NCBI RefSeq assembly: GCF_016031615.1 | Contig: NZ_JACYXC010000001.1 | Coordinates: 5,208,001-5,272,000 of the forward strand | Length of the DNA: 64,000 bases | Origin: Streptomyces pactum | GTDB taxonomy: Bacteria; Actinomycetota; Actinomycetes; Streptomycetales; Streptomycetaceae | Direction: 5' to 3' | Part shown: one piece after another, positions 51,034 to 60,623 of the stretch | Position numbering within the stretch: the first letter of the stretch is position 1 | Layout of the letters: each line of letters starts with the position of its first letter | Made by a program: the position numbers and the translations under genes | The notes under the pieces: model-generated | Databases searched by the model: none | The model's input: the letters and a program-made list of their open reading frames with translations, nothing else | Told to the model about the DNA's origin: nothing

Positions 51034-51966
51034 TCAGCGCGTCTGCTGGGCCGGCACGCCGCGGGACTCCTCGTCGCTCGGCGCACCGGTCGCGGCCACC
51101 GCCGCGCCGGTCAGCGTGGCGAGCATCTCCCGGACGTTGGTCAGCTGGGCGTTGATGCTGTCGCGGCGGTTGGTGAGCGCCGCCAGCTCGCGCTCGGACT
51201 CGCTGCGCACCCGGTCGGCCTTGGCGTTGGCGTCCGCCACGATGTCCTCGGCCTGGCGCTGCGCGGTCTCCACCGTCTGGCGGGCCCGGCGCTCGGCGTC
51301 GGTCCGCAGCTTCTCGGCCTCCAGGCGCAGCTGCTCGGCGCGGTGCTCGATCTCCGCCAGCCGCTTCTCCGCCTTGGCCTGACGGGAGGCCAGGTCGCGC
51401 TCGGACTGCTCCCGGCGCTTGGCGAGGTTGGTCTCGAAGTCCGCGGCGGCCTGGGCGGCCTTGGCGCGGGTCTCCTCGAACAGCGCGTCCGCTTCCTCAC
51501 GCTTGGACTGCGCGTCCTTCTGGGCCTCGGCACGGAGCGTCGCGGCGTCCCCCTTCGCCTTCTCGACGATCCGCGTCGCCTCGTCCTCCGCCTTCTGCTT
51601 CCGCTCGGCGGAGTACGACTCGGCGTCGCTGCGCACCTGCTGGGCGGCGGACTCGGCCAGCTCACGGTGCTGCTCGGCGGCCCGGCGCGCCTCCTCACGC
51701 AGGTCCTTGGCCTCCTCCTCCGCGAGCCGGAGGATCTTCTCGACGCGTGCGCCGAGCCCCGCGTAGGACGGCTCGGAGTCACTGACCTGGGCCTGGGCGT
51801 TCTGCGTTTCGAGGTGCAGCTCCTCGATGCGCTTCTCCAGAGAGGTGATCCGGGCGAGCGCGCTGTCACGGTCGGCGACGAGCTTGGTGATGCGGTCGTC
51901 CACCTGGCCGCGGTCGTATCCACGCCGCACGAGCTCGAAGCCGAAGGGGGAGGAAGTGTCGCTCAT
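51034..51966 (-). CDS. filP: Filament-forming coiled-coil protein FilP
   Basis: A 310-residue rod protein forming intermediate-filament-like networks near hyphal tips. A short head (MSDTSSPFGFELVRRGYDRG) is followed by two coiled-coil parts separated near residues 60-80, rich in Ala, Glu, Arg and Lys with no TM segment. The length equals S. coelicolor FilP as I recall it. ATG 51966 has GAAAGG upstream. Candidate minus-strand promoter elements TTGACT and TAGGAT occur at about 52040-52010, but their spacing is too long for one promoter. Neighbour scy encodes its partner. Confidence 0.95.
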   Translation of the reverse strand: MSDTSSPFGFELVRRGYDRGQVDDRITKLVADRDSALARITSLEKRIEELHLETQNAQAQVSDSEPSYAGLGARVEKILRLAEEEAKDLREEARRAAEQHRELAESAAQQVRSDAESYSAERKQKAEDEATRIVEKAKGDAATLRAEAQKDAQSKREEADALFEETRAKAAQAAADFETNLAKRREQSERDLASRQAKAEKRLAEIEHRAEQLRLEAEKLRTDAERRARQTVETAQRQAEDIVADANAKADRVRSESERELAALTNRRDSINAQLTNVREMLATLTGAAVAATGAPSDEESRGVPAQQTR

Positions 51967-53125
51967 GGGGTTCCTGTCGAAAGAGACCGGTGAGGTGATA
52001 GAGCGAATCCTAGGGGGCGTAGCGGCGTGTCATCGAGTCAACGCCGCTGAGACATGGAGAATGTGCAGCCTTTTGAGTGGAGTGTTCACACGCCTCTTGT
52101 CACCCGGTGGAGGTAATCGGGCGTTCCGGACACGACGGGTCCGGCCGGTGGCGGGGCATCCCGCCGCGGGCGCCCGGCGGGCACCGGGGCGGGGCGCCCC
52201 GGCCCACTCGCGCCGCCCTCGGTCGCGCCCGGTGCGGTACCGGGCGGTGGCCGCCGGGGCGTAACCCGTCCGGTCCGTGCGCGGTACACCACCCTCCTCG
52301 CCCCGGCGTACGACGCTTCCCGGCAGGCCGCCCGGGCACGGGCCGCACACCGCCCCGGCGCGCGGGGAGCCGGCGCCGGCGCAGGGCCGGCGGGTGGGGG
52401 CCGGCGGGCGCGGCTCGGTGGGGTGCGGGTGCGTGGAGTGCGGACCGGTGGGCGCGGACCGGTCGGGCACAGGGGGCGCGTACGGACCGGCGGGCGACGG
52501 CGGGGGGCGGGAGGCGGGGAGCCCGCGAGCGGGAAGCTGACGGTCCGGGAGAAACACCCGAACCGACCGACGTTACGCCACCGGCGGCCCGCGCCGCACC
52601 GGGTCACCCGCGTGCGCCGACCGGCACGGGGGCGCGGCCCGCCCGCGCGGCGGCGGGAAGGTCGCAGGCCGTGACCGATCGGACCGGCCCGTGTGGGCGG
52701 TGGGTGAGGGTGCGCGGGGGGCGGTGGTGAGGCATTGCGCGTGGCGATGGTGACGGGTCCGTGCCCGGCGGCGCACCGGGCACGGGTGCCAGGCCGCGGG
52801 GTGCTCACGGCCTCGCGCCGGCGTCACCGGCCCGTGCCCGTTGCCGGGGTCGGCGCCCGGGGTGCGGTCGACACCCTGCGGTCGGCGGTCCGTTCAGGGG
52901 CGGGGCGGGAGGGCGGAGACCCTGCGGGCGGCCCTGGTCGGCGGCGGCGTTCCGGCCGCCCGCCGGTTGCCGGCCGGGGCGCGGACGGCACGGACGGCGC
53001 GGTACGACCCGCGTTCCGCGGCCGGGAACGCCCGGCACGCGGCGGCGGGAGCGCGTTTCCTCCCGGCCCCGCGCCGGCGCCACCGGCCGGTGCCCGGGAC
53101 GCACCGGGCCCGCCCGTATCCGACC
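51967..53125. other. 1.2-kb gap between scy and filP
   Basis: No supported gene on either strand. The first 130 bases next to filP are less GC-rich and contain the filP promoter. The rest exceeds 78 percent G+C by eye, with many GGC/GGT/CGG repeats. Open frames here are Arg/Pro/Gly-rich with no conserved domain, and both strands are equally open, the usual sign of noncoding extreme-GC DNA. Confidence 0.5.
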
Positions 53126-53151
53126 GGGTCCGCGGGGCCGGCCGCGGACCC
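53126..53151 (-). terminator. Candidate terminator of scy
   Basis: GGGTCCGCGG (53126-53135) pairs with CCGCGGACCC (53142-53151) over a 6-base loop, 42 bases after the scy stop on the minus strand. Confidence 0.6.
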
Positions 53152-53192
53152 GCGGACGGCACCGGCGGGTACCGCGGTCGGCGGCCGTGCCG

Positions 53193-56100
53193 TTACGAGC
53201 CCGAGGACTTGCCGCCCGAGCGGGAGCCGCCCGCGCCGGCGCCGGCCTTCACGCCGTCCTTGCCCGAGCCGCCGCCGGAGGCGGGGGCCTCCAGCGAGCC
53301 GAGCGCCTCCAGCACGTCCTGCACCCGGGAGATCTCGGCGTTGATGTCGTCCTGGCGGCGCTTGAGCACCTCCAGCTCCCGCTTGCCCGCCTCCACGATC
53401 CGGTGCGCCTCCTCGCGCGCCTCGGAGCGCATCCGCTCCGCGTCCCGGGTGGCGTCCGCCTTGCGCTGCTCGGCCTCCTTCAGCAGGCCCTCGGCCTTCT
53501 TCACCGCGGCGACCCGTACCTTCGTCGCCTCGCTGCTGGCCTGCGACAGCTTCTGCTTGGCCTTCTCCTCGGCCTCCTCCAGCTGGGCGGTGGCCGCCGT
53601 CACCAGCTTGTCCACCCGCTCGCCGGCCGCCTTCATCTGCTCCGCGGCCTCGCGGCGGGCCCGCTCGTGCAGCTCCTCGATCTCCGACTCCACCCGGCCG
53701 CGCAGCTCCTCGGCCCGCTCCCGGATGGCGGTGGCGTCGCCACGCGCCTCGCCGAGCATCGTGTCGGCGTCGGTGCGGGCCTTCTCCACCAGGCCGGTGG
53801 CCTTGGCGGTGGCCTCCTTGAGGAGGCGCTCGGCCTCCTTGCGGGCCGCGCCCACCATGGTGTCGGCCTGCTCCTCGGCGGCGGCGGCGGTCCGCCGGGC
53901 CGCCTCCCGGGCCTCCTCGGCGAGCTTCTCCGCCTCGCTGCCGGCCTTGCTGACCAGCCGGTCCGCCTGCTGGGCCGCGTCCGCCCGCCGCTTGTTGGCG
54001 TCCTGCCGCGCCTTGTCGACGGTGCGCTCGGCCTCCGCGCGGGCCTCGGCGCGCAGCCGTTCGGCCTCCGCCGCCGCCTCGGCCGCCACCCGCTCGCTCT
54101 CCGCCCGGGTCCGGGCGGCGTGCTGCTGCGCGGAGTTGACCGTCTCCGCGGCCTCGGTGCGCAGCCGCTCCGCCTCGTTGGTGGCCTCGGCGATCAGCCG
54201 GTCGGCCTGCTCGGCCGCGTCCGTCCGCCGCTTGTTGGCCTCCTCGCGGGCCTCGGCGGCGAGCCGCTCGGCCTCCGCGGTGGCCTCGGTGACCAGCCGG
54301 TCCGCCTGCTGGGCGGCCTCGGACCGGATGTTGTTGGCGTCGCCGCGGGCCTCCGCGCGGGTGCGGTTGGCGTCCTGTTCGGCCGCCGCCCGCGCGTCGG
54401 TCGCCTCGGTGCGCAGCGCCTGCGCCCGGGCGTTCGCGTCGGCCAGCACCCGCTCCGCCTCCGCGGTGAGCCGCCGGCCCTGCTCGGTCGCCTCGGCCAC
54501 CAGCCGTTCGGCCTCCGCGGTGGCCTCCGCCACCCCCGCCTCGGCCTCGGCGGTGAGCCGCTGGGCGAGGGCGGTGGCCTCCTCCGTCCGCCGCTTCGCC
54601 TCCGCGGTCGCCTCGGCCACCAGCCGCTCGGCCTCCGCGGCGGCCTCGGCGATCAGCCGGTCGGCCTGCTCGGCCGCGTCCGTCCGCCGCTTGTTGGCCT
54701 CCTCGCGGGCCTCGGTCCGCAGCCGGTCGGCCTCCTCCCGCGCCTCGTTCACCGTCCGCTCGGCCAGCTCCGCGGCGGCCTCGGCCGCCTGCTGCGCCTC
54801 GGTGCGGACCCGGGTGGCGTCGGCCGCCGCCCGCTCCCGCTCGGCGTGGGCGTCGGCGCGGACCCGGTCCGCCTCCTCCTGGGCGGAGGTCAGCGTCCGC
54901 TCGGCGGCGTGCTCGGCCGCCGACCGCAGCCCGGCGATCTCCTGCTCGGCCTCCTCGCGCAGCCCGGCCACCGATTCGCGGACCTGCTGGGCGGTCTGCT
55001 CCGCCGCGGTGACCAGCTCCGACGCGCGCCGCTCGGCCTCCTCGGCCAGCCGCTGCGCCTCCTGCTGGGCCTCCGAGACCCGGGTGCGCGCCGACGCCAG
55101 CAGCTCCTCGCTCTGCTCGTGCGCCCGCTCCCGCTCCCGCTGCGCCTCGGTCCGCGCGCCGCCGAGGAGTTCCTCGGCCTCCCGGCGGCGGCGGGCCGCC
55201 TCCTCCTGCGCGGCGGCCAGCGCCTCGGCGGCCTGCGCGCCCAGCCGCTCGGCGGCCGCGTTCGCCTCCGCCCGGACCCGGTCGGCGGTCTCCTGCGCCT
55301 CGGTGCGCAGCCGCTCCGCCTCTGCGGCGGCCTCGGTGCGCAGCCGGGCGGCCACCTCCTCGCCCTCGGCGCGGCTGCTCGCCGCCTCCGCGGCGGCCTC
55401 GGTGCGCAGCCGCTCGGCCTCCGTCTCGGCCTGCTCCCGCAGCGTCCGGATCCGCTCCGCGGCCTCGGTACGCAGCCGGTCGGTCTCCTCGGCCGCCTCC
55501 CGGCGCAGCCGCTCGGCCTCCGCCCGCGCCTCGCGCAGCGCCTCCTCGGCGGCGGCGACCTTCGCCTCCGCCTCCTCGCCGCGGCGGGTCAGCTCCGCCT
55601 CGACGTCCGTCCGCCGCGCGGTGAGCGCCTGCTCGGTCTCCTCCCGCAGCTGCTCCGCGGCACGCGCCGCCTCGGACTTGACCTCCCCGGCCCGTTCCCG
55701 GGCGGCCGAGACCAGCTCCTCGGCCTCGCCGCGCGCCCGCTCCAGCGCCTCCTCGGCCTGGCGGCGCAGCGTCGCGGCGCGCTCGATGGCCTCGGTGCGG
55801 ACCCGCTCGCTCTCCGCGGTGGCGTCCGAACGCGTCTCCTCCGCGTCCGACTTCGCCTTCGCCAGCAGCTCCTCGGCGGTCCTGGCCGCCTCCTCGATCT
55901 GCTGCACGGCCTCCTTGCGGGCCTCGCCGCGGATGCGTTCGCCCTCGGTGACCGCCTCGGCGCGCAACTGCTCGGCCTCGCCGCGCAGTCGCCGCGCCTC
56001 CTCCTGCAACTCGCGGGTCTTGGCCCGGTACTCGGCGGTGTCGTCCTGCGCGGCGCCCTTGAGCGCCTCGGCGGTGTCGTGCGCCTCGGCGCGCAGCCGG

Positions 56101-57308
56101 TCGGCCTCCTCCTCCGCCTCGCGCCGGATGCGCTCCGCCTCCTCGGCGGCGGCCCGGGTGGTGGCCTGGGCGTCCTCGGACGCCTTGGAGAGCACCTCCT
56201 CGGCGCTGCGGGCGGCCTTGGCCAGCTGGGCGGCGGAGTCCTCGACGGCCTTGGCCCGCGCGGTCTCCCGGGCCTCGGCGATCAGCCGCTCGGACTCGGC
56301 GCGGGCGTCGTCCCGCACCTGTTCGGCCTCCGCGCGCAGCGCCTCGGCCTCCTTGGTGGCCTCCGCCACCAGCCGGGCGATCTCCGCCTTCGCGGTGCGG
56401 GCGCGCTGGTCGTTGTCGGTCTCGGCGGCCTCGATCCGCCTCGTCGCCGCGTCCTTCGCCTCGGTCAGCACCTTCTCGGCCTCGGCGCGCGCCTGCCGCA
56501 GCGCCTCCTCGGCCTCCTGCATCCGGGTCTCGGCGGTGCGGGTCAGCTCGGCGGCCCGGCGGCGCGCCTCCTCGGTCTCGGAGACCGCGGTGGTGCGCAG
56601 CGCCTCGGCGTGCTCGGTGGCCTCCTGGGCCTGCGTGGACGCCGTCCCCAGCAGCCGTTCGGCGTCGGTACGGGCGCGGCGCAGGATCGCCTCCGCCTCG
56701 GCCCGCGCGGCCTCCGCCTCGGCGCCGGCCCGCTGCCGGGTCCGGTCCGACAGCCGCTGGGCCTCCGCGCGGGCGGCACCCAGCACCCGCTCCGCCTCGG
56801 CCCGCGACTCGTCCAGCAGTCGCCGCGCCTGCGACTCGGTGCGGGCCCGCAACTGCTCGGCCCAGGCGACGTTCTCGTTGACGTGCGACTCGACGGTGGC
56901 GCGGCGCTCGGCCAGCTCCTCGTCCAGGCGCTGACGGCGGGCCACCGCCTCGGCGTGCAGCTCCGACTCCAGCCGCGCCTGCCGTTCGGCGTGCTCCTGG
57001 AGCAGCCGCTGGGTCTGCGCCCGGGCCTCACGCAGTTCGCGCTCGGCGTCGGCGCGCATCTGGTCGGCCTGGATCTGGGCGTTCCGCAGCATCTGCTCGG
57101 CCTGGTAGCCGATGTCCGCACTGTCGTACGCGGGACGACTGGCGATGGTGCGGCGCGCCTCGTGGAGTTTGGCGCGCAGCACCTCGACCTGGTAGCCGAG
57201 GTCGTCGGCGTGCTGGACGGCCTTCTCCCGCTCGGTCTTCAGCCGCTCCATCTCGGCCTCGAACTTCGCGAGGTGGTCGTCAGGCTCGTAGCGGTCGTAG
57301 CCCCGCAC
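53193..57308 (-). CDS. scy: Polarity scaffold protein Scy (streptomycete cytoskeletal element)
   Basis: A 1371-residue almost entirely coiled-coil protein that organises the tip-organising centre with DivIVA and FilP. The N-terminal about 100 residues (YDRYEPDDHLAKFEAEMERL) carry conventional heptads, then a short break, then about 1200 residues of Ala/Glu/Arg-rich repeats (AEAERLRTEA, AARAEAEA types) with the 51-residue hendecad periodicity known for Scy. The tail is Gly/Ser/Lys-rich (SRSGGKSSGS). It starts at GTG 57308. It is slightly longer than the S. coelicolor protein (about 1326), plausibly by repeat-number variation. The opposite strand is open for long stretches only because of codon bias. 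Confidence 0.95.
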   Translation of the reverse strand: MRGYDRYEPDDHLAKFEAEMERLKTEREKAVQHADDLGYQVEVLRAKLHEARRTIASRPAYDSADIGYQAEQMLRNAQIQADQMRADAERELREARAQTQRLLQEHAERQARLESELHAEAVARRQRLDEELAERRATVESHVNENVAWAEQLRARTESQARRLLDESRAEAERVLGAARAEAQRLSDRTRQRAGAEAEAARAEAEAILRRARTDAERLLGTASTQAQEATEHAEALRTTAVSETEEARRRAAELTRTAETRMQEAEEALRQARAEAEKVLTEAKDAATRRIEAAETDNDQRARTAKAEIARLVAEATKEAEALRAEAEQVRDDARAESERLIAEARETARAKAVEDSAAQLAKAARSAEEVLSKASEDAQATTRAAAEEAERIRREAEEEADRLRAEAHDTAEALKGAAQDDTAEYRAKTRELQEEARRLRGEAEQLRAEAVTEGERIRGEARKEAVQQIEEAARTAEELLAKAKSDAEETRSDATAESERVRTEAIERAATLRRQAEEALERARGEAEELVSAARERAGEVKSEAARAAEQLREETEQALTARRTDVEAELTRRGEEAEAKVAAAEEALREARAEAERLRREAAEETDRLRTEAAERIRTLREQAETEAERLRTEAAAEAASSRAEGEEVAARLRTEAAAEAERLRTEAQETADRVRAEANAAAERLGAQAAEALAAAQEEAARRRREAEELLGGARTEAQRERERAHEQSEELLASARTRVSEAQQEAQRLAEEAERRASELVTAAEQTAQQVRESVAGLREEAEQEIAGLRSAAEHAAERTLTSAQEEADRVRADAHAERERAAADATRVRTEAQQAAEAAAELAERTVNEAREEADRLRTEAREEANKRRTDAAEQADRLIAEAAAEAERLVAEATAEAKRRTEEATALAQRLTAEAEAGVAEATAEAERLVAEATEQGRRLTAEAERVLADANARAQALRTEATDARAAAEQDANRTRAEARGDANNIRSEAAQQADRLVTEATAEAERLAAEAREEANKRRTDAAEQADRLIAEATNEAERLRTEAAETVNSAQQHAARTRAESERVAAEAAAEAERLRAEARAEAERTVDKARQDANKRRADAAQQADRLVSKAGSEAEKLAEEAREAARRTAAAAEEQADTMVGAARKEAERLLKEATAKATGLVEKARTDADTMLGEARGDATAIRERAEELRGRVESEIEELHERARREAAEQMKAAGERVDKLVTAATAQLEEAEEKAKQKLSQASSEATKVRVAAVKKAEGLLKEAEQRKADATRDAERMRSEAREEAHRIVEAGKRELEVLKRRQDDINAEISRVQDVLEALGSLEAPASGGGSGKDGVKAGAGAGGSRSGGKSSGS

Positions 57309-57495
57309 TGCGCGGTCCCATCCGTCCCCTGGTCGCGTTGGCAGCCCGCTCCGTCCTGCGTGGTCGTACCCGGAGCCGGCCCTTGACGAAGAAATGGTGT
57401 CAGATCATCGGCAAAGAGTGGGCCGGGCCCCGACTGTGCTTCCGTTTCCCGTACCCCGGCCGAGCCTGCACTCTACCGGCCGGGGAAGCGGAAGG

Positions 57496-57936
57496 TCAGT
57501 GCTCCGCCGCGCCGGGGTCCGCCGCGGTGACGAGTTCGGTGAGCACACCGTGGCAGTCCTTGGGGTGCAGGAAGGTGATCCGGGACCCCATCGAACCGCG
57601 GCGCGGGGTGTCGTAGAGCACCCGTACGCCCTTGTTCCGGACGGCTTCCGCGTCGCCGTCCACGTCCGCGGTGCCGAAGGCGATGTGGTGCACGCCCTCG
57701 CCGTTCTTCGCCAGCCACTTGCCGACCGCGGAGTCCTCCCGGGTGGGCTCCAGCAGCTGGAGGTACGAGGCCCCGCCGTCGTCCGTACCGTTGATCCGGA
57801 GCATCGCCTCCCGGACGCCCTGCTCCTCGTTGATCTCGGTGTGGAACACTTCGAAGCCGTAGGTGGCACGGTAGAACTCGACGGTCTTGTCGAGGTCGAA
57901 ACAGGCGATTCCGATGTGGTCGATTCGCGTCAGCAT
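57496..57936 (-). CDS. mce: Methylmalonyl-CoA epimerase
   Basis: A 146-residue VOC-superfamily enzyme that converts (2S)- to (2R)-methylmalonyl-CoA. It has the paired beta-alpha-beta units with metal ligands H7 (MLTRIDHIGIA), a His in GEGVHHIAFG and a Glu in the final LTELV. I chose ATG 57936 (MLTRIDHIG) with GGTGAC upstream; the frame extends to 57993 without conservation. Divergent from the thiolase and near meaB, it belongs to the propionate/methylmalonyl-CoA branch that also uses AdoCbl. Confidence 0.94.
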   Translation of the reverse strand: MLTRIDHIGIACFDLDKTVEFYRATYGFEVFHTEINEEQGVREAMLRINGTDDGGASYLQLLEPTREDSAVGKWLAKNGEGVHHIAFGTADVDGDAEAVRNKGVRVLYDTPRRGSMGSRITFLHPKDCHGVLTELVTAADPGAAEH

Positions 57937-58077
57937 GTCACCAGTCCACCGCCCCTCGCGCCGGTTACGCAACGTGCGCGCGATCACACCCACAGGCCGG
58001 TGACCGCGCCCGGTACGCCTCAGTACATTGCAGGTAACCCTCGTTAACTTCCTTCCTTCTCCCGAAGGGGCAGCACC

Positions 58078-59280
58078 ATGACTCGTACGGCTGGTACCAC
58101 CTCAGTGATCGTCGCCGGCGCGCGCACCCCCATGGGGCGCCTGCTGGGCAGCCTGCGCTCCTTCTCCGCCTCCGACCTCGGCGCCGCCGCCATCAAGGCC
58201 GCGCTGGACCGGGCCGGGATCGGTGGCGACCAGGTGCAGTACGTGATCATGGGCCAGGTGCTCCAGGCCGGCGCCGGCCAGATCCCGGCCCGCCAGGCGG
58301 CGGTCAAGGCCGGCATCCCGATGAACGTCCCGGCGCTCACCGTCAACAAGGTCTGCCTCTCCGGGCTGGACGCCATCGCCCTGGCCGACCAGCTGATCCG
58401 GGCCGGCGAGTTCGACGTGATCGTCGCCGGCGGCCAGGAGTCCATGACCAACGCCCCGCACCTGCTGCCCAAGTCCCGCGAGGGCTACAAGTACGGCGCG
58501 ATCGAGATGCTGGACGCCATGGCGCACGACGGGCTCACCGACCCGTTCGAGTCCATCGCCATGGGCGAGTCCACCGAGAAGCACAACACCCGGCTGGGCA
58601 TCGGCCGCGCCGAGCAGGACGAGATCGCCGCCCTCTCCCACCAGCGCGCCGCCGCCGCCCAGAAGAACGGCCTGTTCGAGGCGGAGATCACCCCGGTGGA
58701 GATCCCGCAGCGCAAGGGCGAGCCGGTGATCTTCAGCAAGGACGAGGGCATCCGGGCCGAGACCACCGTGGAGACCCTGGCCAAGCTGCGCCCGGCGTTC
58801 ACCAAGGACGGCACGATCACCGCCGGCACCTCCTCGCAGATCTCCGACGGCGCCGCCGCCGTGGTGGTGATGAGCAAGGCCAGGGCCGAGGAGCTGGGCC
58901 TGGAGTGGATCGCCGAGATCGGCGCCCACGGCAACGTCGCCGGCCCGGACAACTCGCTCCAGTCCCAGCCGTCCAACGCGATCACCCACGCGCTGGGCAA
59001 GGAGGGCCTGACCGTCGGTGACCTCGACCTGATCGAGATCAACGAGGCGTTCGCCGCGGTGGCCGTGCAGTCGATGAAGGACCTGGGCGTGTCCACCGAA
59101 AAGGTGAACGTCAACGGCGGGGCCATCGCCCTGGGGCACCCCATCGGCATGTCCGGCGCCCGCCTCGTGCTCCACCTGGCGCTGGAGCTGAAGCGGCGCG
59201 GCGGCGGGGTGGGCGCGGCGGCGCTGTGCGGCGGCGGCGGCCAGGGCGATGCGCTGATCATCCGCGTTCCGGGCAAGTGA
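58078..59280 (+). CDS. Acetyl-CoA C-acetyltransferase (thiolase)
   Basis: A 400-residue biosynthetic thiolase condensing two acetyl-CoA to acetoacetyl-CoA. Nucleophile C93 (VNKVCLSGLDAI), the GHP motif (GGAIALGHPIGMSGAR) with its His, and the second Cys in ALCGGGGQGDA are all present. ATG 58078 is preceded by GAAGGGGC. It may supply acetoacetyl-CoA to the ethylmalonyl-CoA pathway, working with the 3-hydroxybutyryl-CoA dehydrogenase at 38 kb. Confidence 0.95.
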   Translation: MTRTAGTTSVIVAGARTPMGRLLGSLRSFSASDLGAAAIKAALDRAGIGGDQVQYVIMGQVLQAGAGQIPARQAAVKAGIPMNVPALTVNKVCLSGLDAIALADQLIRAGEFDVIVAGGQESMTNAPHLLPKSREGYKYGAIEMLDAMAHDGLTDPFESIAMGESTEKHNTRLGIGRAEQDEIAALSHQRAAAAQKNGLFEAEITPVEIPQRKGEPVIFSKDEGIRAETTVETLAKLRPAFTKDGTITAGTSSQISDGAAAVVVMSKARAEELGLEWIAEIGAHGNVAGPDNSLQSQPSNAITHALGKEGLTVGDLDLIEINEAFAAVAVQSMKDLGVSTEKVNVNGGAIALGHPIGMSGARLVLHLALELKRRGGGVGAAALCGGGGQGDALIIRVPGK

Positions 59281-59415
59281 CCGACGACGGCCGGGGCGCG
59301 GGGCGTACGCCCGGGGCGCACCCGGCCGCCCCCGCTCCCGCCGGACCGGACGGCCCGGCCGGGGCCCCCGGCACGACGGGTACCGCGGGCACCACGGGTG
59401 CCGGGGGTACGACCG

Positions 59416-59469
59416 GCACCACGAGCACCACGAGCACCACGAGCATCACGAGTACGGCGAGCACGACGA
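59416..59469 (+). repeat. 9-bp minisatellite between thiolase and meaB
   Basis: Six consecutive 9-bp units: GCACCACGA three times, then GCATCACGA, GTACGGCGA and GCACGACGA. The array ends 18 bases before the meaB start and abuts its ribosome-binding region. Confidence 0.85.
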
Positions 59470-59487
59470 GTACGGAGCGGAGAGACC

Positions 59488-60465
59488 ATGGTTGACGTCC
59501 CCCTGCTGGTGGAGCAGGCACGGCAGGGCCGGCCGCGCGCCGTGGCCCGGCTGATCTCCCTGGTGGAGGGCGCGTCGCCGCAGCTCCGCGAGGTGATGGC
59601 GGCGCTCGCCCCGCTGACCGGCGGGGCCTACGTGGTCGGCCTCACCGGGTCCCCCGGCGTCGGCAAGTCCACCTCCACCTCCGCCCTGGTCACCGCCTAC
59701 CGCAAGGCCGGCCGGCGGGTCGGGGTGCTGGCGGTGGACCCCTCCTCGCCGTTCTCCGGCGGCGCGCTGCTGGGCGACCGGGTCCGGATGAGCGAGCACG
59801 CCTCCGACCCGGGGGTCTACATCCGCTCCATGGCCACCCGCGGCCACCTCGGCGGGCTCGCCTGGGCCGCCCCGCAGGCGATCCGGGTGCTGGACGCCGC
59901 GGGCTGCGAGGTGATCCTGGTGGAAACCGTCGGGGTCGGGCAGTCGGAGGTGGAGATCGCCGCCCAGGCCGACACCTCGGTGGTGCTGCTCGCCCCGGGC
60001 ATGGGCGACGGGATCCAGGCCGCCAAGGCGGGCATCCTGGAGATCGGCGACGTGTACGTGGTCAACAAGGCCGACCGCGACGGTGCCGACGCCACCGTGC
60101 GGGAGCTCAACCACATGCTGGGCCTGGGCGAGGCCCGGGGCCCGGGCGACTGGCGGCCGCCGATCGTGAAGACCGTGGCGGCCCGCGCCGAGGGCGTGGA
60201 CGAGGTGGTCGAGGCGTTGGAGAAGCACCGCGCCTGGATGGAGGAGCGCGGCGTGCTCGCCGAGCGGCGGCGCCGGCGGGCCGCCCTGGAGGTGGAGACC
60301 ATCGCGGTCACCGCGCTGCGCCGGCGGATCGGCGACGTCCACGGCGACCGGCGGCTGGACGCGCTGGCGGAGCGGATCACCACCGGTGAGCTGGACCCCT
60401 ACGCCGCCGCCGACGCGCTGGTGGCGGAGCTGACCTCGGGCGGCGCGGAGCCGGCCGCCGGCTGA
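59488..60465 (+). CDS. meaB: Methylmalonyl-CoA mutase-associated GTPase MeaB
   Basis: A 325-residue G3E-family GTPase that protects and gates cofactor loading of methylmalonyl-CoA mutase. Walker A is GSPGVGKST at 54-62, Walker B-type LAVDPSSPFSGGALLGDR includes the switch, the G3 motif ETVGVGQSE binds Mg, and the specificity motif is NKAD. ATG 59488 has GGAGCGGAGA upstream. Neighbouring epimerase and thiolase form a short-chain acyl-CoA cluster. Confidence 0.95.
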   Translation: MVDVPLLVEQARQGRPRAVARLISLVEGASPQLREVMAALAPLTGGAYVVGLTGSPGVGKSTSTSALVTAYRKAGRRVGVLAVDPSSPFSGGALLGDRVRMSEHASDPGVYIRSMATRGHLGGLAWAAPQAIRVLDAAGCEVILVETVGVGQSEVEIAAQADTSVVLLAPGMGDGIQAAKAGILEIGDVYVVNKADRDGADATVRELNHMLGLGEARGPGDWRPPIVKTVAARAEGVDEVVEALEKHRAWMEERGVLAERRRRRAALEVETIAVTALRRRIGDVHGDRRLDALAERITTGELDPYAAADALVAELTSGGAEPAAG

Positions 60466-60623
60466 GCGGCGGCGGCACGGGGCGCCGCCCGGGCCCCGCG
60501 GACCGGAGGCGGCGCCACGGGGGTCCGGACGCGCCCGGCGGGCGGCGGTACGAGGCCGTGCGCCGGTGGTACGGGCCCGGTGCGCCGGTGGTACCGGCCC
60601 TCGGGCCTGCGGTAGGGCCCGGC
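60466..60623. other. Convergent gap between meaB and the PepSY gene
   Basis: 158 bases. It holds a direct repeat of GTGCGCCGGTGGTAC (about 60558 and 60577) and GC-rich self-complementary segments likely to end transcription from both sides. Confidence 0.45.

Noticed and set aside
52735..57386. Very long + strand open frames opposite scy (over 1,000 codons)
   Set aside because: They are mirror frames of the Ala/Glu/Arg-codon-biased scy repeats, made of Ser/Arg/Ala or Gly/Leu repeats with no domain; scy on the minus strand is the well-known coding strand.
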